Of a stretch of DNA of 20,954 nucleotides, positions 16,068 through 20,954 are shown in pieces. The notes beneath the pieces were generated by a model. That model was not told the origin of the DNA. It saw nothing but the letters and a program-made list of their open reading frames with translations, and searched no databases. This stretch comes from a virus: positions 1 to 20,954 of the IMG/VR virus record IMGVR_UViG_3300017738_000054; one strand, written 5' to 3'. Every line of letters begins with the position of its first letter. The stretch's first letter is position 1. The position numbers and the translations under genes are program-made.

Positions 16068-16109
16068 TTGTTTAACATCCTTTCTGTTAACAGAGTTAAT
16101 ATCATATTT
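16068..16109 (-). promoter_or_regulatory. Primase leader with 12-bp palindrome
   Basis: This 42-base A+T-rich gap precedes the primase gene. It contains the perfect palindrome TCTGTTAACAGA (16083-16094), immediately upstream of the AAAGGA ribosome-binding site on the - strand. The palindrome could be a dimeric-protein operator or a short mRNA hairpin limiting initiation. A weak sigma70-like arrangement (TTGCCT at 16124-16119, 17-base spacer, TATTAA at 16101-16096) is also present but only 4/6 in each box. This would be a plausible site to start the replication transcript. Evidence is sequence only. Confidence 0.35.
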
Positions 16110-16490
16110 TTAACTTAAAGGCAAGTACCTCATAAGCAAATCTTTTCTAAGTGTGGGTGCATCATTAATAATTCTTCGTGCCACTTTAGAAAATCTAAAC
16201 TTAGTGTAAGGTACATACTTACCTCTAATAGGTTTGGTTTGTGGTGCAATGTAGTCTTGAAAACCAAAGTCATTCTTCTGCTGTTCAAGAGTATGCAACA
16301 AGTTTGCACACCAACTATCATCTACATCATCCCAAGTCCACTCAAATATATCTTTGAACTCTAGTCGTGGTGGCTGAAGTTCATACACAATCTGTGCAAT
16401 CACACCCACATTTCTATATTCAAATTTACTATACGAGTGTTGCAAAAATGCAACGACTTCAGCCCTTGTCCAAAGATTAGAATACGGCAT
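16110..16490 (-). CDS. Hypothetical protein (126 aa)
   Basis: I place the start at ATG 16490-16488, giving 126 residues (MPYSNLWTRAEVV...). Longer readings back to 16559 exist but would overlap the upstream gene by up to 83 bases. None has a good ribosome-binding site, so coupling to the upstream stop (14-base overlap) is likely. The protein has a helical N-terminal half, an acidic aromatic patch (FEWTWDDVDDSW) and a basic C-terminal half (KPIRGKYVPYTKFRFSKVARR). I recognise no family. It sits just before the primase in transcription order, so a replication-accessory or regulatory role is possible, but this is only positional. Confidence 0.68.
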   Translation of the reverse strand: MPYSNLWTRAEVVAFLQHSYSKFEYRNVGVIAQIVYELQPPRLEFKDIFEWTWDDVDDSWCANLLHTLEQQKNDFGFQDYIAPQTKPIRGKYVPYTKFRFSKVARRIINDAPTLRKDLLMRYLPLS

Positions 16491-16776
16491 ACTGCCAAGC
16501 CGTTTCGTCTGAAGACAATACATAATCTTTATACATAGCAGGTGTATCTGTCTCAGCATCTTTTTGTGGTGAAAAGTTTAAAGATTTATGTAAGTGATGT
16601 ACCAACTCCTCAAGCATAGCTACTTGTGATATTGTAATATCTTTACATTCCTCTATGTATTGAACAGTATCTCTTAATTTATTATGCAGCCGTAAGAACT
16701 CCATACGTTGCTCCTCAGTTACTAGTATATCTTTGTTGTCCAAGTTTACCTTGAATTGGTTCTTTGTATCTTTCAT
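16477..16776 (-). CDS. Hypothetical helical protein (99 aa)
   Basis: I place the start at ATG 16776-16774, which overlaps the preceding stop (ATGA) and has AAAGGAG 7 bases upstream. A start 7 codons earlier has no such site. The 99-residue product is soluble and mostly helical (EEQRMEFLRLHNKLRDTVQYI; ISQVAMLEELVHHLHKSL), suggesting a small coiled-coil protein, with an acidic Ser/Thr-rich C-terminal third. I recognise no family. It is transcribed with the flanking unknown genes ahead of the primase. Confidence 0.78.
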   Translation of the reverse strand: MKDTKNQFKVNLDNKDILVTEEQRMEFLRLHNKLRDTVQYIEECKDITISQVAMLEELVHHLHKSLNFSPQKDAETDTPAMYKDYVLSSDETAWQYAVF

Positions 16777-17273
16777 AATGCTACTCCTTTCATCCAAGTA
16801 GGTTGTTGTGTATATCTATATCGTGCAAACCTAGCTTTGTCAGCTATGTAGAAAGCACGATAGGCTTTGACAGGATAGAACTCATCAGTCTTTAGTTCAT
16901 CCATCCCACTAAAACATTGTGGGTGTTTAGTTAGTTTACCTTTAGGTATATATTTTCTACCTGCTAGTATAGAATGATAGTGTTTACTTGCTCCATGTGT
17001 CTTGTGGTATCTATCTTCATATTCCCATAACATATCAGCATATAGATTAAAAGCAAAGTTAAAGTTTGCCATTGTTTCCATAGCCCATAGAGTGCATGGG
17101 TGTTTCTGATGCACAGGTTTATATAAGTTCCTCTCCTCTGCATACTCAGGTGCATGATGCCACAGTGCAGTGCATAACATCTGTGCTTCTTCTAATGGCA
17201 TCTTCACTACGTGCTGGTCACATAAAGATTTAGCAATCTTTTTTGTTGTATCTTCTATTATAAATCTATTCAT
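16773..17273 (-). CDS. Conserved phage protein of unknown function with HVVKM-type motif (166 aa)
   Basis: This is a 166-residue protein rich in His, Cys, Trp and Tyr. The N-terminal segment LCDQHVVKMPLEEAQMLCTA resembles a sequence I recall from cyanophage and other marine phage proteins with names such as hypothetical protein. Other likely conserved blocks are HPCTLWAME (58-66), KHYHSILAGR, and a C-terminal YRAFYIADKARFARY ... QQPTWM. The many conserved His/Cys/Asp/Glu residues suggest an enzyme, perhaps metal-dependent. The PTWM end is faintly like T4 DenV, but the DenV N-terminal Thr2 and Glu23 layout is absent, so I do not assign a glycosylase. GGAAAGAAG lies upstream, and 8 bases overlap the previous gene. 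Confidence 0.8.
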   Translation of the reverse strand: MNRFIIEDTTKKIAKSLCDQHVVKMPLEEAQMLCTALWHHAPEYAEERNLYKPVHQKHPCTLWAMETMANFNFAFNLYADMLWEYEDRYHKTHGASKHYHSILAGRKYIPKGKLTKHPQCFSGMDELKTDEFYPVKAYRAFYIADKARFARYRYTQQPTWMKGVAL

Positions 17274-17496
17274 TGTTTTCTTCTTTCCAATAGTTAGGGT
17301 TAAAATATTTATCTAGTATTCTTAAATTTTTATAATCACATTCTTCTAAATTTTCTATTGCTATATCTTCAGGGTGTATCTCCTTGTATATAGATGTGCT
17401 ATAATTTTCTTCATACCATTTTGTTTCGTTGTCATAGTGATTTGTAAACAAGCTATCAAATGCTTCTCTTGCTTTTTGTTTTGTTATTTTATTCAT
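17266..17496 (-). CDS. Small hypothetical protein (76 aa)
   Basis: I take ATG 17496-17494 as the start (MNKITKQKAREAFDSLF...), which overlaps the stop of the wall hydrolase by 8 bases. A start 11 codons upstream (17529) would overlap it by 41 bases. The 76-residue product is acidic and rich in Asn, Tyr and Glu, with short helices and no hydrophobic segment. I recognise no family. Its position right after the hydrolase might suggest a lysis accessory, but no signal or membrane feature supports that. Confidence 0.7.
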   Translation of the reverse strand: MNKITKQKAREAFDSLFTNHYDNETKWYEENYSTSIYKEIHPEDIAIENLEECDYKNLRILDKYFNPNYWKEENNE

Positions 17497-17923
17497 AATT
17501 AATATCCCATCTGTAAAATATGTGGTCATCTATTCTTGCTATGTATGTCTTGGTACTCGCCCAAGATGGTGTTACATAGTATGCGTGGTAGTGTGTTGCA
17601 CCCTCTACAAGGTCATCAAGGTTGCCATAGTACACTCCGTGTGCCACGAGCATCGCTTGTTCCCAAGCATCCATATCTCTAGGTGTATCGCTCTTACCAT
17701 CACAGTACCAACTGAACTGACATCTGTTTCTTACAGGAAAGTCTGTCTTCCAACTGTAAGTAGGTCCTTGTTCTACCACCTCACATACTGTGTTGGGGTA
17801 TCGTTCATCGTGTACTCTGTTAATAACAACTTGTGCCACTGCTATCTGTCCAATTAAAGATTGGTTCTTAGCTTCGTGATACACGTTGAGTGCTAAACAT
17901 AATAGTGCTTCTGCTATCATCAT
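17489..17923 (-). CDS. SleB-type cell wall hydrolase (endolysin candidate)
   Basis: This is a 144-residue single-domain Hydrolase_2 (SleB-like) protein. It begins inside the conserved fold: CLALNVYHEAKNQ, with E17 the expected catalytic glutamate, then GQIAVAQVVINRVHDERYP, then CQFSWYCDG, VYYG and GATHYHAYYVTPSWA. SleB-type enzymes cleave the glycan strand of peptidoglycan as lytic transglycosylases. No signal peptide or membrane anchor is seen, so a holin from elsewhere would be required for lysis. A strong AAGGAG site precedes the ATG. It lies among early-type genes rather than beside the virion genes, so a role in host-cell lysis is likely but other wall-remodelling roles are possible. Confidence 0.9.
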   Translation of the reverse strand: MMIAEALLCLALNVYHEAKNQSLIGQIAVAQVVINRVHDERYPNTVCEVVEQGPTYSWKTDFPVRNRCQFSWYCDGKSDTPRDMDAWEQAMLVAHGVYYGNLDDLVEGATHYHAYYVTPSWASTKTYIARIDDHIFYRWDINYE

Positions 17924-17934
17924 ATTCTTCTCCT

Positions 17935-18105
17935 TTATTCTAATACAATTAAATGTTTTTTAGCCCATTTTATATTTAAATTCATAGTGTTTACTATCTT
18001 GTCGTGTATTTCTACACCATTAATGGTTCTAACTACCTTGAGGTTACTACCTTTGTTACCTTTTTTTCTAGCTCTCCTAGAATAAAATTCATTTTTCTTA
18101 CTCAT
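17935..18105 (-). CDS. Small basic protein (56 aa)
   Basis: A 56-residue frame starts at ATG 18105-18103 and ends in TAA at 17937-17935. The start overlaps the preceding stop (ATGA) and is preceded by a full AAGGAGG site formed by the terminal arginine codons of the upstream gene. The N-terminus is very basic (KKNEFYSRRARKKGNKGSN) and is followed by a VRTINGVEIHDKIV strand-like segment. A small nucleic-acid-binding protein is plausible from charge alone. I recognise no family. It ends 11 bases before the hydrolase ATG. Confidence 0.75.
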   Translation of the reverse strand: MSKKNEFYSRRARKKGNKGSNLKVVRTINGVEIHDKIVNTMNLNIKWAKKHLIVLE

Positions 18106-18380
18106 CTTCTCCTCCTTTTCATTGGTTTAAAGTTACCCTCTTGCCAATCCTTTCTCATACTCTGCCATTTCTCATCAGTCCAATGAGGTAACAGATTAAA
18201 ATTGGCAACAGACATTTTGTGTATGTCTTTGTATACATTACCTGCTTCACGTATCCAAACCCATTTACGTTTGGTTAGTACCCAAGTCTTTCTGTATCCA
18301 CTGCGTGGCAGTTTGCCTTGCCAATACACTTCGTATAGTTCAGCATCTTGCCATCGCTTTGCTTTAGGTTTAGTCCACAT
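18102..18380 (-). CDS. Tryptophan-rich basic protein (92 aa)
   Basis: This is a 92-residue basic protein with eight or more tryptophans (KRWQDAELYEVYWQG, KTWVLTKRKWVWIREAG, PHWTDEKWQSMRKDW) and an Arg-rich end (KPMKRRRR). It looks like a compact domain that could bind nucleic acid, but I recognise no family. The ATG at 18380 lies 18 bases after the CCA end of the tRNA, with TAGGAG in between, so translation follows or accompanies tRNA processing. Its last codons double as the ribosome-binding site of the next gene, which overlaps by 4 bases. Confidence 0.8.
   Translation of the reverse strand: MWTKPKAKRWQDAELYEVYWQGKLPRSGYRKTWVLTKRKWVWIREAGNVYKDIHKMSVANFNLLPHWTDEKWQSMRKDWQEGNFKPMKRRRR
18106..18117 (-). 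promoter_or_regulatory. Ribosome-binding site inside the arginine tail of the 92-aa gene
   Basis: The final Lys-Arg-Arg-Arg-Arg codons (AAA AGG AGG AGA AGA) give a perfect AAGGAGG with good spacing to the ATG at 18105. The same bases thus encode a basic tail and start the next gene. Confidence 0.6.
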
Positions 18381-18398
18381 TAGTATCTCCTATAAAGT

Positions 18399-18472
18399 TG
18401 GAGAGGGTAGAAGGAATCAAACCTTCATAAATAGATTTGCAATCCATCGCATAATCACTCTGCCATACCCTC
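18399..18472 (-). tRNA. tRNA-Cys (anticodon GCA)
   Basis: The 74 bases fold as a complete cloverleaf. The acceptor GAGGGTA pairs perfectly with TACCCTC over 7 bp. The D-arm GCA/TGC has a G13-A22 mismatch, like the A13-A22 of E. coli tRNA-Cys. The anticodon stem ATGGA/TCTAT has one G-U, the loop is TTGCAAA, and the T-stem GAAGG/CCTTC pairs fully. The discriminator is U73, as required by cysteinyl-tRNA synthetase, and CCA is encoded. The T-loop is TTTGATT (U56 for C56) and the D-loop has A19 for G19, a matched change. The D-arm is very like alphaproteobacterial tRNA-Cys. It lies 4 bases after the methyltransferase stop and 18 bases before the next ATG, so it must be cut from a shared transcript unless it has its own promoter. 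Confidence 0.93.
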
Positions 18473-18476
18473 ATTA

Positions 18477-19718
18477 TTATTTTAATCCTTGCATTATATG
18501 TGCAATCACATCAACTGTCCAACCATTGCCTAACATCTTATATCGTTGGCTATTGGACACGTGATTTGTGTAGTTGTCAGGTACAGTTTGCAATCGCTCA
18601 CACTCTATTGGTGTTAGCTTTCTCCATTGCATACCCTCTACTACTACATTGTCTTTGCTTACAGTTGTAAGACAGTTTGACTTATCGCTATCACTTATCT
18701 CTAACTGTTTGGATAGAGGTAGCTCAAGTTGGTTGTCTTTACGGACACCATCCTCATCTAGCCTACGATTAACAATCCTACCTATAGATTTAAGTGCTAA
18801 TGTTTTCTTCTTAACACTACGTAAATATTCAGAGCTACTACCACCTCTGCCTATAGCTTCTGTAAGACAGTTAGCTTTGTCCGTTGTAACATTCATCTTC
18901 TGTATCTTAGCTTCTTGATTAGGATTAAATGTTACAATATCTGTAGCTACCTTCGGTTCTCTATGTCCACCTTGCATAGTCGTAAGTGTGGGAGCTTTCC
19001 CATTGGGTGAGTAGATACGTTTGATACTATCAAAGCCTTTGATGTTATCAGCTTCGCCCACTTGTACCATAGTACGTTGCTTACGTTGGATACTGTTCCA
19101 CCATACTGCTCCATTATATCGTGCAGTAATGCAATGTGACTTGCTATCCTTGTTAGTCATAGCATCATTAGCTATGCCATCTTCTAGGATATCCTGCAAC
19201 ACTATACCTTTGTCCTCTGTTGGTATATCAAAGGGTATGTTAGTCCAATATAATCTCTTTCTATTCTGTGCTGAGAATAAACTACTGTTTATAGTCACAG
19301 GTTGTACACCAAGATACTTGGATATAATATCCTGACACTCTTGCTTCATAGGTACATTCTCCATAAGAAAGTACTTAGGTTTTAACTCATCTTTTAACCT
19401 AACAAACTCAAAGAATAGTTTACTACGTGGGTCATCAAAGTCTAGCTGTTTACCTGCCACACTAAACCCCTGACAAGGTGAGCCACCCATCAGTAGGTCA
19501 ACCTTTAGATATGTGAGAGGAAATGCCTTTCTACTTAAATTATTAAACTGTATTTCAGATACATCTCCTAGCTGTGTTGTCTGTGGGTAGTTTGCTTGTG
19601 TTACTTTCATAGCATACTTATCTATTTCAGATGCAAAGTAATAATCATACTTCACACCTGCTCTGTTAAGTGCTATCTGTCCACAAGACATACCATCAAA
19701 TAAACTTAATACATTCAT
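18477..19718 (-). CDS. dcm: DNA (cytosine-5-)-methyltransferase
   Basis: This is a 413-residue C5-cytosine methyltransferase, which transfers a methyl group from S-adenosylmethionine to cytosine C5 in DNA. Motifs in order are I, LFDGMSCGQIAL (6-17); IV, GGSPCQGFS with catalytic C82; VI, MENV (E120); VIII, QNRKRLYW (151-158); IX, RKLTPIECERLQ (366-377); and X, RYKMLGNGW (392-400). The target-recognition region (about 180-360) contains four related blocks of the K-x-x-C/T-(L/I)-T type (KSHCIT, KAPTLT, KANCLT, KSNCLT). No restriction enzyme is adjacent, so protection of phage DNA against host restriction is more likely than a complete R-M system. The start overlaps the upstream stop by 4 bases. 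The target sequence is unknown. Confidence 0.95.
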   Translation of the reverse strand: MNVLSLFDGMSCGQIALNRAGVKYDYYFASEIDKYAMKVTQANYPQTTQLGDVSEIQFNNLSRKAFPLTYLKVDLLMGGSPCQGFSVAGKQLDFDDPRSKLFFEFVRLKDELKPKYFLMENVPMKQECQDIISKYLGVQPVTINSSLFSAQNRKRLYWTNIPFDIPTEDKGIVLQDILEDGIANDAMTNKDSKSHCITARYNGAVWWNSIQRKQRTMVQVGEADNIKGFDSIKRIYSPNGKAPTLTTMQGGHREPKVATDIVTFNPNQEAKIQKMNVTTDKANCLTEAIGRGGSSSEYLRSVKKKTLALKSIGRIVNRRLDEDGVRKDNQLELPLSKQLEISDSDKSNCLTTVSKDNVVVEGMQWRKLTPIECERLQTVPDNYTNHVSNSQRYKMLGNGWTVDVIAHIMQGLK

Positions 19719-20080
19719 TGTCGTATCTCCTTCTCTCCTAAAAATTCTATTCTATCTTGCAACAATTTAAAAGATAAACCTTTTACATCATCGCTGTCTC
19801 CATCACTATCTACACCTAGTATGAGTGCCTTACCTGCATACATCTGCTGAACATACTCTTCGCCATTCCACACAGGAACTTTAAAGAAATGGTTACTGCT
19901 CTTGAGTAATCCCTCATCATCAACGTACATACCATCTCCATAACTATTGAGATTGACTACGTCAAATGTTCCTGCATCAATCCACTCATATATCTTTCTA
20001 AATCCGTGAAGATTTGATTCAGGTATAAACTCTACCTCTGCTACAAATTGTAGTATTGGGTCTATGTAATATGCTTTCAT
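19715..20080 (-). CDS. Acidic phage protein, DUF3846-like in outline (121 aa)
   Basis: This is a 121-residue acidic protein with an alternating strand/helix pattern. It begins MKAYYIDPILQFVAEVEF. A helix HGFRKIYEWIDAG follows, then DVVNLNSYGDGMYVDDEGLLK, VPVWNGEEYVQQMYAGKALILGVD and an acidic GDSDD loop. The order (early strand, DD-EGLLK, then aGkAlilG-D-xG) recalls DUF3846-type phage proteins of unknown function. The match is by eye and could be wrong. AAAAGGAG lies upstream of the ATG, which overlaps the preceding stop (ATGA). The 3' end overlaps the methyltransferase start by 4 bases, so the two are co-translated. Confidence 0.75.
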   Translation of the reverse strand: MKAYYIDPILQFVAEVEFIPESNLHGFRKIYEWIDAGTFDVVNLNSYGDGMYVDDEGLLKSSNHFFKVPVWNGEEYVQQMYAGKALILGVDSDGDSDDVKGLSFKLLQDRIEFLGEKEIRQ

Positions 20081-20298
20081 AATGTTTCTCCTTTTAGTCC
20101 GACATCGGACTTAGCTGTTGAATAATTGTAGGCTATGTACTTGAAAGCATACTCTCCTGCTTTCTCTCCTCGCTCAGAGGTGATGCGTTCTGATATCTCT
20201 CTCGCTGACCACCCTCTGAGTTTGGATTCCTTGCCCTCTTGCATTAACTCTTCTACTCTATGCTGTATGTTTAGCATATCTATTATATCTGTTTCCAT
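20077..20298 (-). CDS. Small hypothetical protein (73 aa)
   Basis: This is a 73-residue charged protein, helical at the N-terminus (METDIIDMLNIQHRVEELMQEG). It continues with GWSAREISERITSERGEKAGEYAFKYIAYNYS, which has the look of a small winged-helix or helix-turn-helix unit but lacks a signature I can name. AGGAG lies 6 bases before the ATG within the stop codon of the upstream gene (TAGGAG). A 14-base initiation block, AGGAGAAGTAAATG, is identical to that of the next gene upstream. No function is assigned. Confidence 0.72.
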   Translation of the reverse strand: METDIIDMLNIQHRVEELMQEGKESKLRGWSAREISERITSERGEKAGEYAFKYIAYNYSTAKSDVGLKGETL

Positions 20299-20307
20299 TT
20301 ACTTCTC

Positions 20308-20505
20308 CTAATCTATTGTTATTGTTTCTACTGCTTTTAATAAGATATACTTACCTTTTGGTAAAGCTAGTATATCATCATTAAAACACTCTGTACTTCC
20401 TGCTACTCCTCTCAGAGTAGCTTTGTCTGTGTTATCATTAATGTTGATAGCAGTTATGTCTCCGTCATCTGCATTTATGTATGCTAGTAATTCTTTAACC
20501 GTCAT
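20308..20505 (-). CDS. Small hypothetical protein (65 aa)
   Basis: This is a 65-residue acidic protein (MTVKELLAYINADDGDITAI...) with a helix, an Asp/Asn-rich stretch and a C-terminal strand pair (LPKGKYILLKAVETITID). I recognise no family. The ATG directly follows the upstream stop (TAAATG) with GAGGAG upstream, so the two are translationally coupled. Its own TAG is part of the ribosome-binding site of the following gene. Confidence 0.72.
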   Translation of the reverse strand: MTVKELLAYINADDGDITAININDNTDKATLRGVAGSTECFNDDILALPKGKYILLKAVETITID

Positions 20506-20943
20506 TTACTTCTCCTCTATGTATACACGTAAGTGTGTTGATTGTTCTATGCTCTGCCCATATGCCGTAGCACCTGTGCCTTTGTATTCATCTTTAACGT
20601 GCTGACCTCTAACACGCATCTTGTACTTGTTGGTGTTGAGATACTTTTTTATATCGTCAATAAACCTTTGACCATCACAATCATTAGGCACTTCACAGAA
20701 GTCATACTTAGGGTATGCCTTGACAGGTATCAGTTCCTCTACACGTTCTTGAAGATAGGCATTACGTTCTTTCAAGTCTTTTATTCTCATAATCCTAGCC
20801 CTCTCTTCACTAACTAATTTCTCTCGTAAGTGTGACACCTCTTGCTCTAGTTTCATTATCTGATTAGTCTGTGATACAGATACTTGTAAACCCACGTCAT
20901 AATCTTCTGCAAGTATGCTCTGCATCTTTTTAAATGCTCTCAT
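20506..20943 (-). CDS. Coiled-coil hypothetical protein (145 aa), 5' end may lie beyond the window
   Basis: This is a 145-residue protein with a long coiled coil at about residues 22-72 (QTNQIMKLEQEVSHLREKL...ERNAYLQERVEEL), then a C-terminal domain with basic patches (IDDIKKYLNTNKYKMRVRGQHVK). I recognise no family. The ATG at 20943 has no visible ribosome-binding site, and the frame remains open to the window edge, so the true start may be upstream. A start at codon 7 (20925) is also possible. It is the first - strand gene seen here in transcription order. Confidence 0.68.
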   Translation of the reverse strand: MRAFKKMQSILAEDYDVGLQVSVSQTNQIMKLEQEVSHLREKLVSEERARIMRIKDLKERNAYLQERVEELIPVKAYPKYDFCEVPNDCDGQRFIDDIKKYLNTNKYKMRVRGQHVKDEYKGTGATAYGQSIEQSTHLRVYIEEK

Positions 20944-20954
20944 AACGTGTACAA

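Noticed and set aside
16096-16124. Sigma70-like promoter TTGCCT-17-TATTAA before the primase gene
   Set aside because: Each box matches only 4 of 6 consensus bases in very A+T-rich DNA, so chance occurrence is likely. It is mentioned in the leader entry but not called as a promoter.
16773-17273. DenV-like pyrimidine-dimer glycosylase
   Set aside because: Only the PTW near the C-terminus is similar. The catalytic N-terminal Thr and the Glu23 context are missing.
18399-18472. tRNA-Cys as a phage attachment (attP) site
   Set aside because: The tRNA is complete with CCA and its own covariation, and no integrase, excisionase or repressor is visible in the window. It looks like a working gene rather than an integration core.

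Overview
The window is a gene-dense, visibly A+T-rich stretch of a double-stranded DNA tailed phage, or of a metagenomic phage contig. There are almost no intergenic gaps, and neighbouring genes usually overlap by 1 to 17 bases (ATGA, TAATG) or nearly abut. I see T7-type virion and recombination proteins, but no RNA polymerase, integrase or repressor. The gene set suggests a marine podovirus: split primase and helicase, family A DNA polymerase, T7-type endonuclease I, B12-dependent ribonucleotide reductase and MazG. It recalls roseophage SIO1-like or pelagiphage genomes. The tRNA-Cys looks alphaproteobacterial. Host and family are inference.

Layout. Positions 1-5763 are on the + strand: the last codons of an upstream gene, then 767- and 1135-residue proteins whose sizes and order match the T7 internal core proteins gp15 and gp16. 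At 5763/5764 the orientation flips with no spacer: the stop codons of the two convergent genes touch. Everything from 5764 to the end is on the - strand and is transcribed from the right edge leftward.

Reading the - strand in transcription order (high to low coordinates): four small unknown genes (20943-19715); a cytosine-5 DNA methyltransferase with a tRNA-Cys(GCA) 4 bases after its stop; two small basic proteins; a SleB-type cell-wall hydrolase; four unknown genes; then the replication block. That block is primase (TOPRIM), DnaB-like helicase, endonuclease VII, DNA polymerase with 3'-5' exonuclease, a probable ssDNA-binding protein, a PD-(D/E)XK nuclease and endonuclease I. Nucleotide and late accessory genes follow: a DUF3310 protein, class II ribonucleotide reductase, a ribosome-modulation-factor-like protein and a MazG pyrophosphohydrolase.

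How they work together: the nucleases can degrade host DNA and resolve recombination intermediates, the reductase and MazG shape the dNTP pool, and primase, helicase, SSB and polymerase copy the genome. The methyltransferase would modify phage DNA, the hydrolase would open the wall, and the + strand proteins would be packed in the head and ejected.

Three small genes not obvious from long open frames (52, 59 and 56 residues) were found by start, ribosome-binding site and overlap. The most notable oddities are a DnaJ-like zinc module inserted in the DNA polymerase thumb, a tRNA-Cys with a compensated A19-U56 tertiary pair, two different junction-resolving nucleases, and near-identical initiation regions on the SSB and primase genes. 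I found no CRISPR array, IS element or clear terminator.
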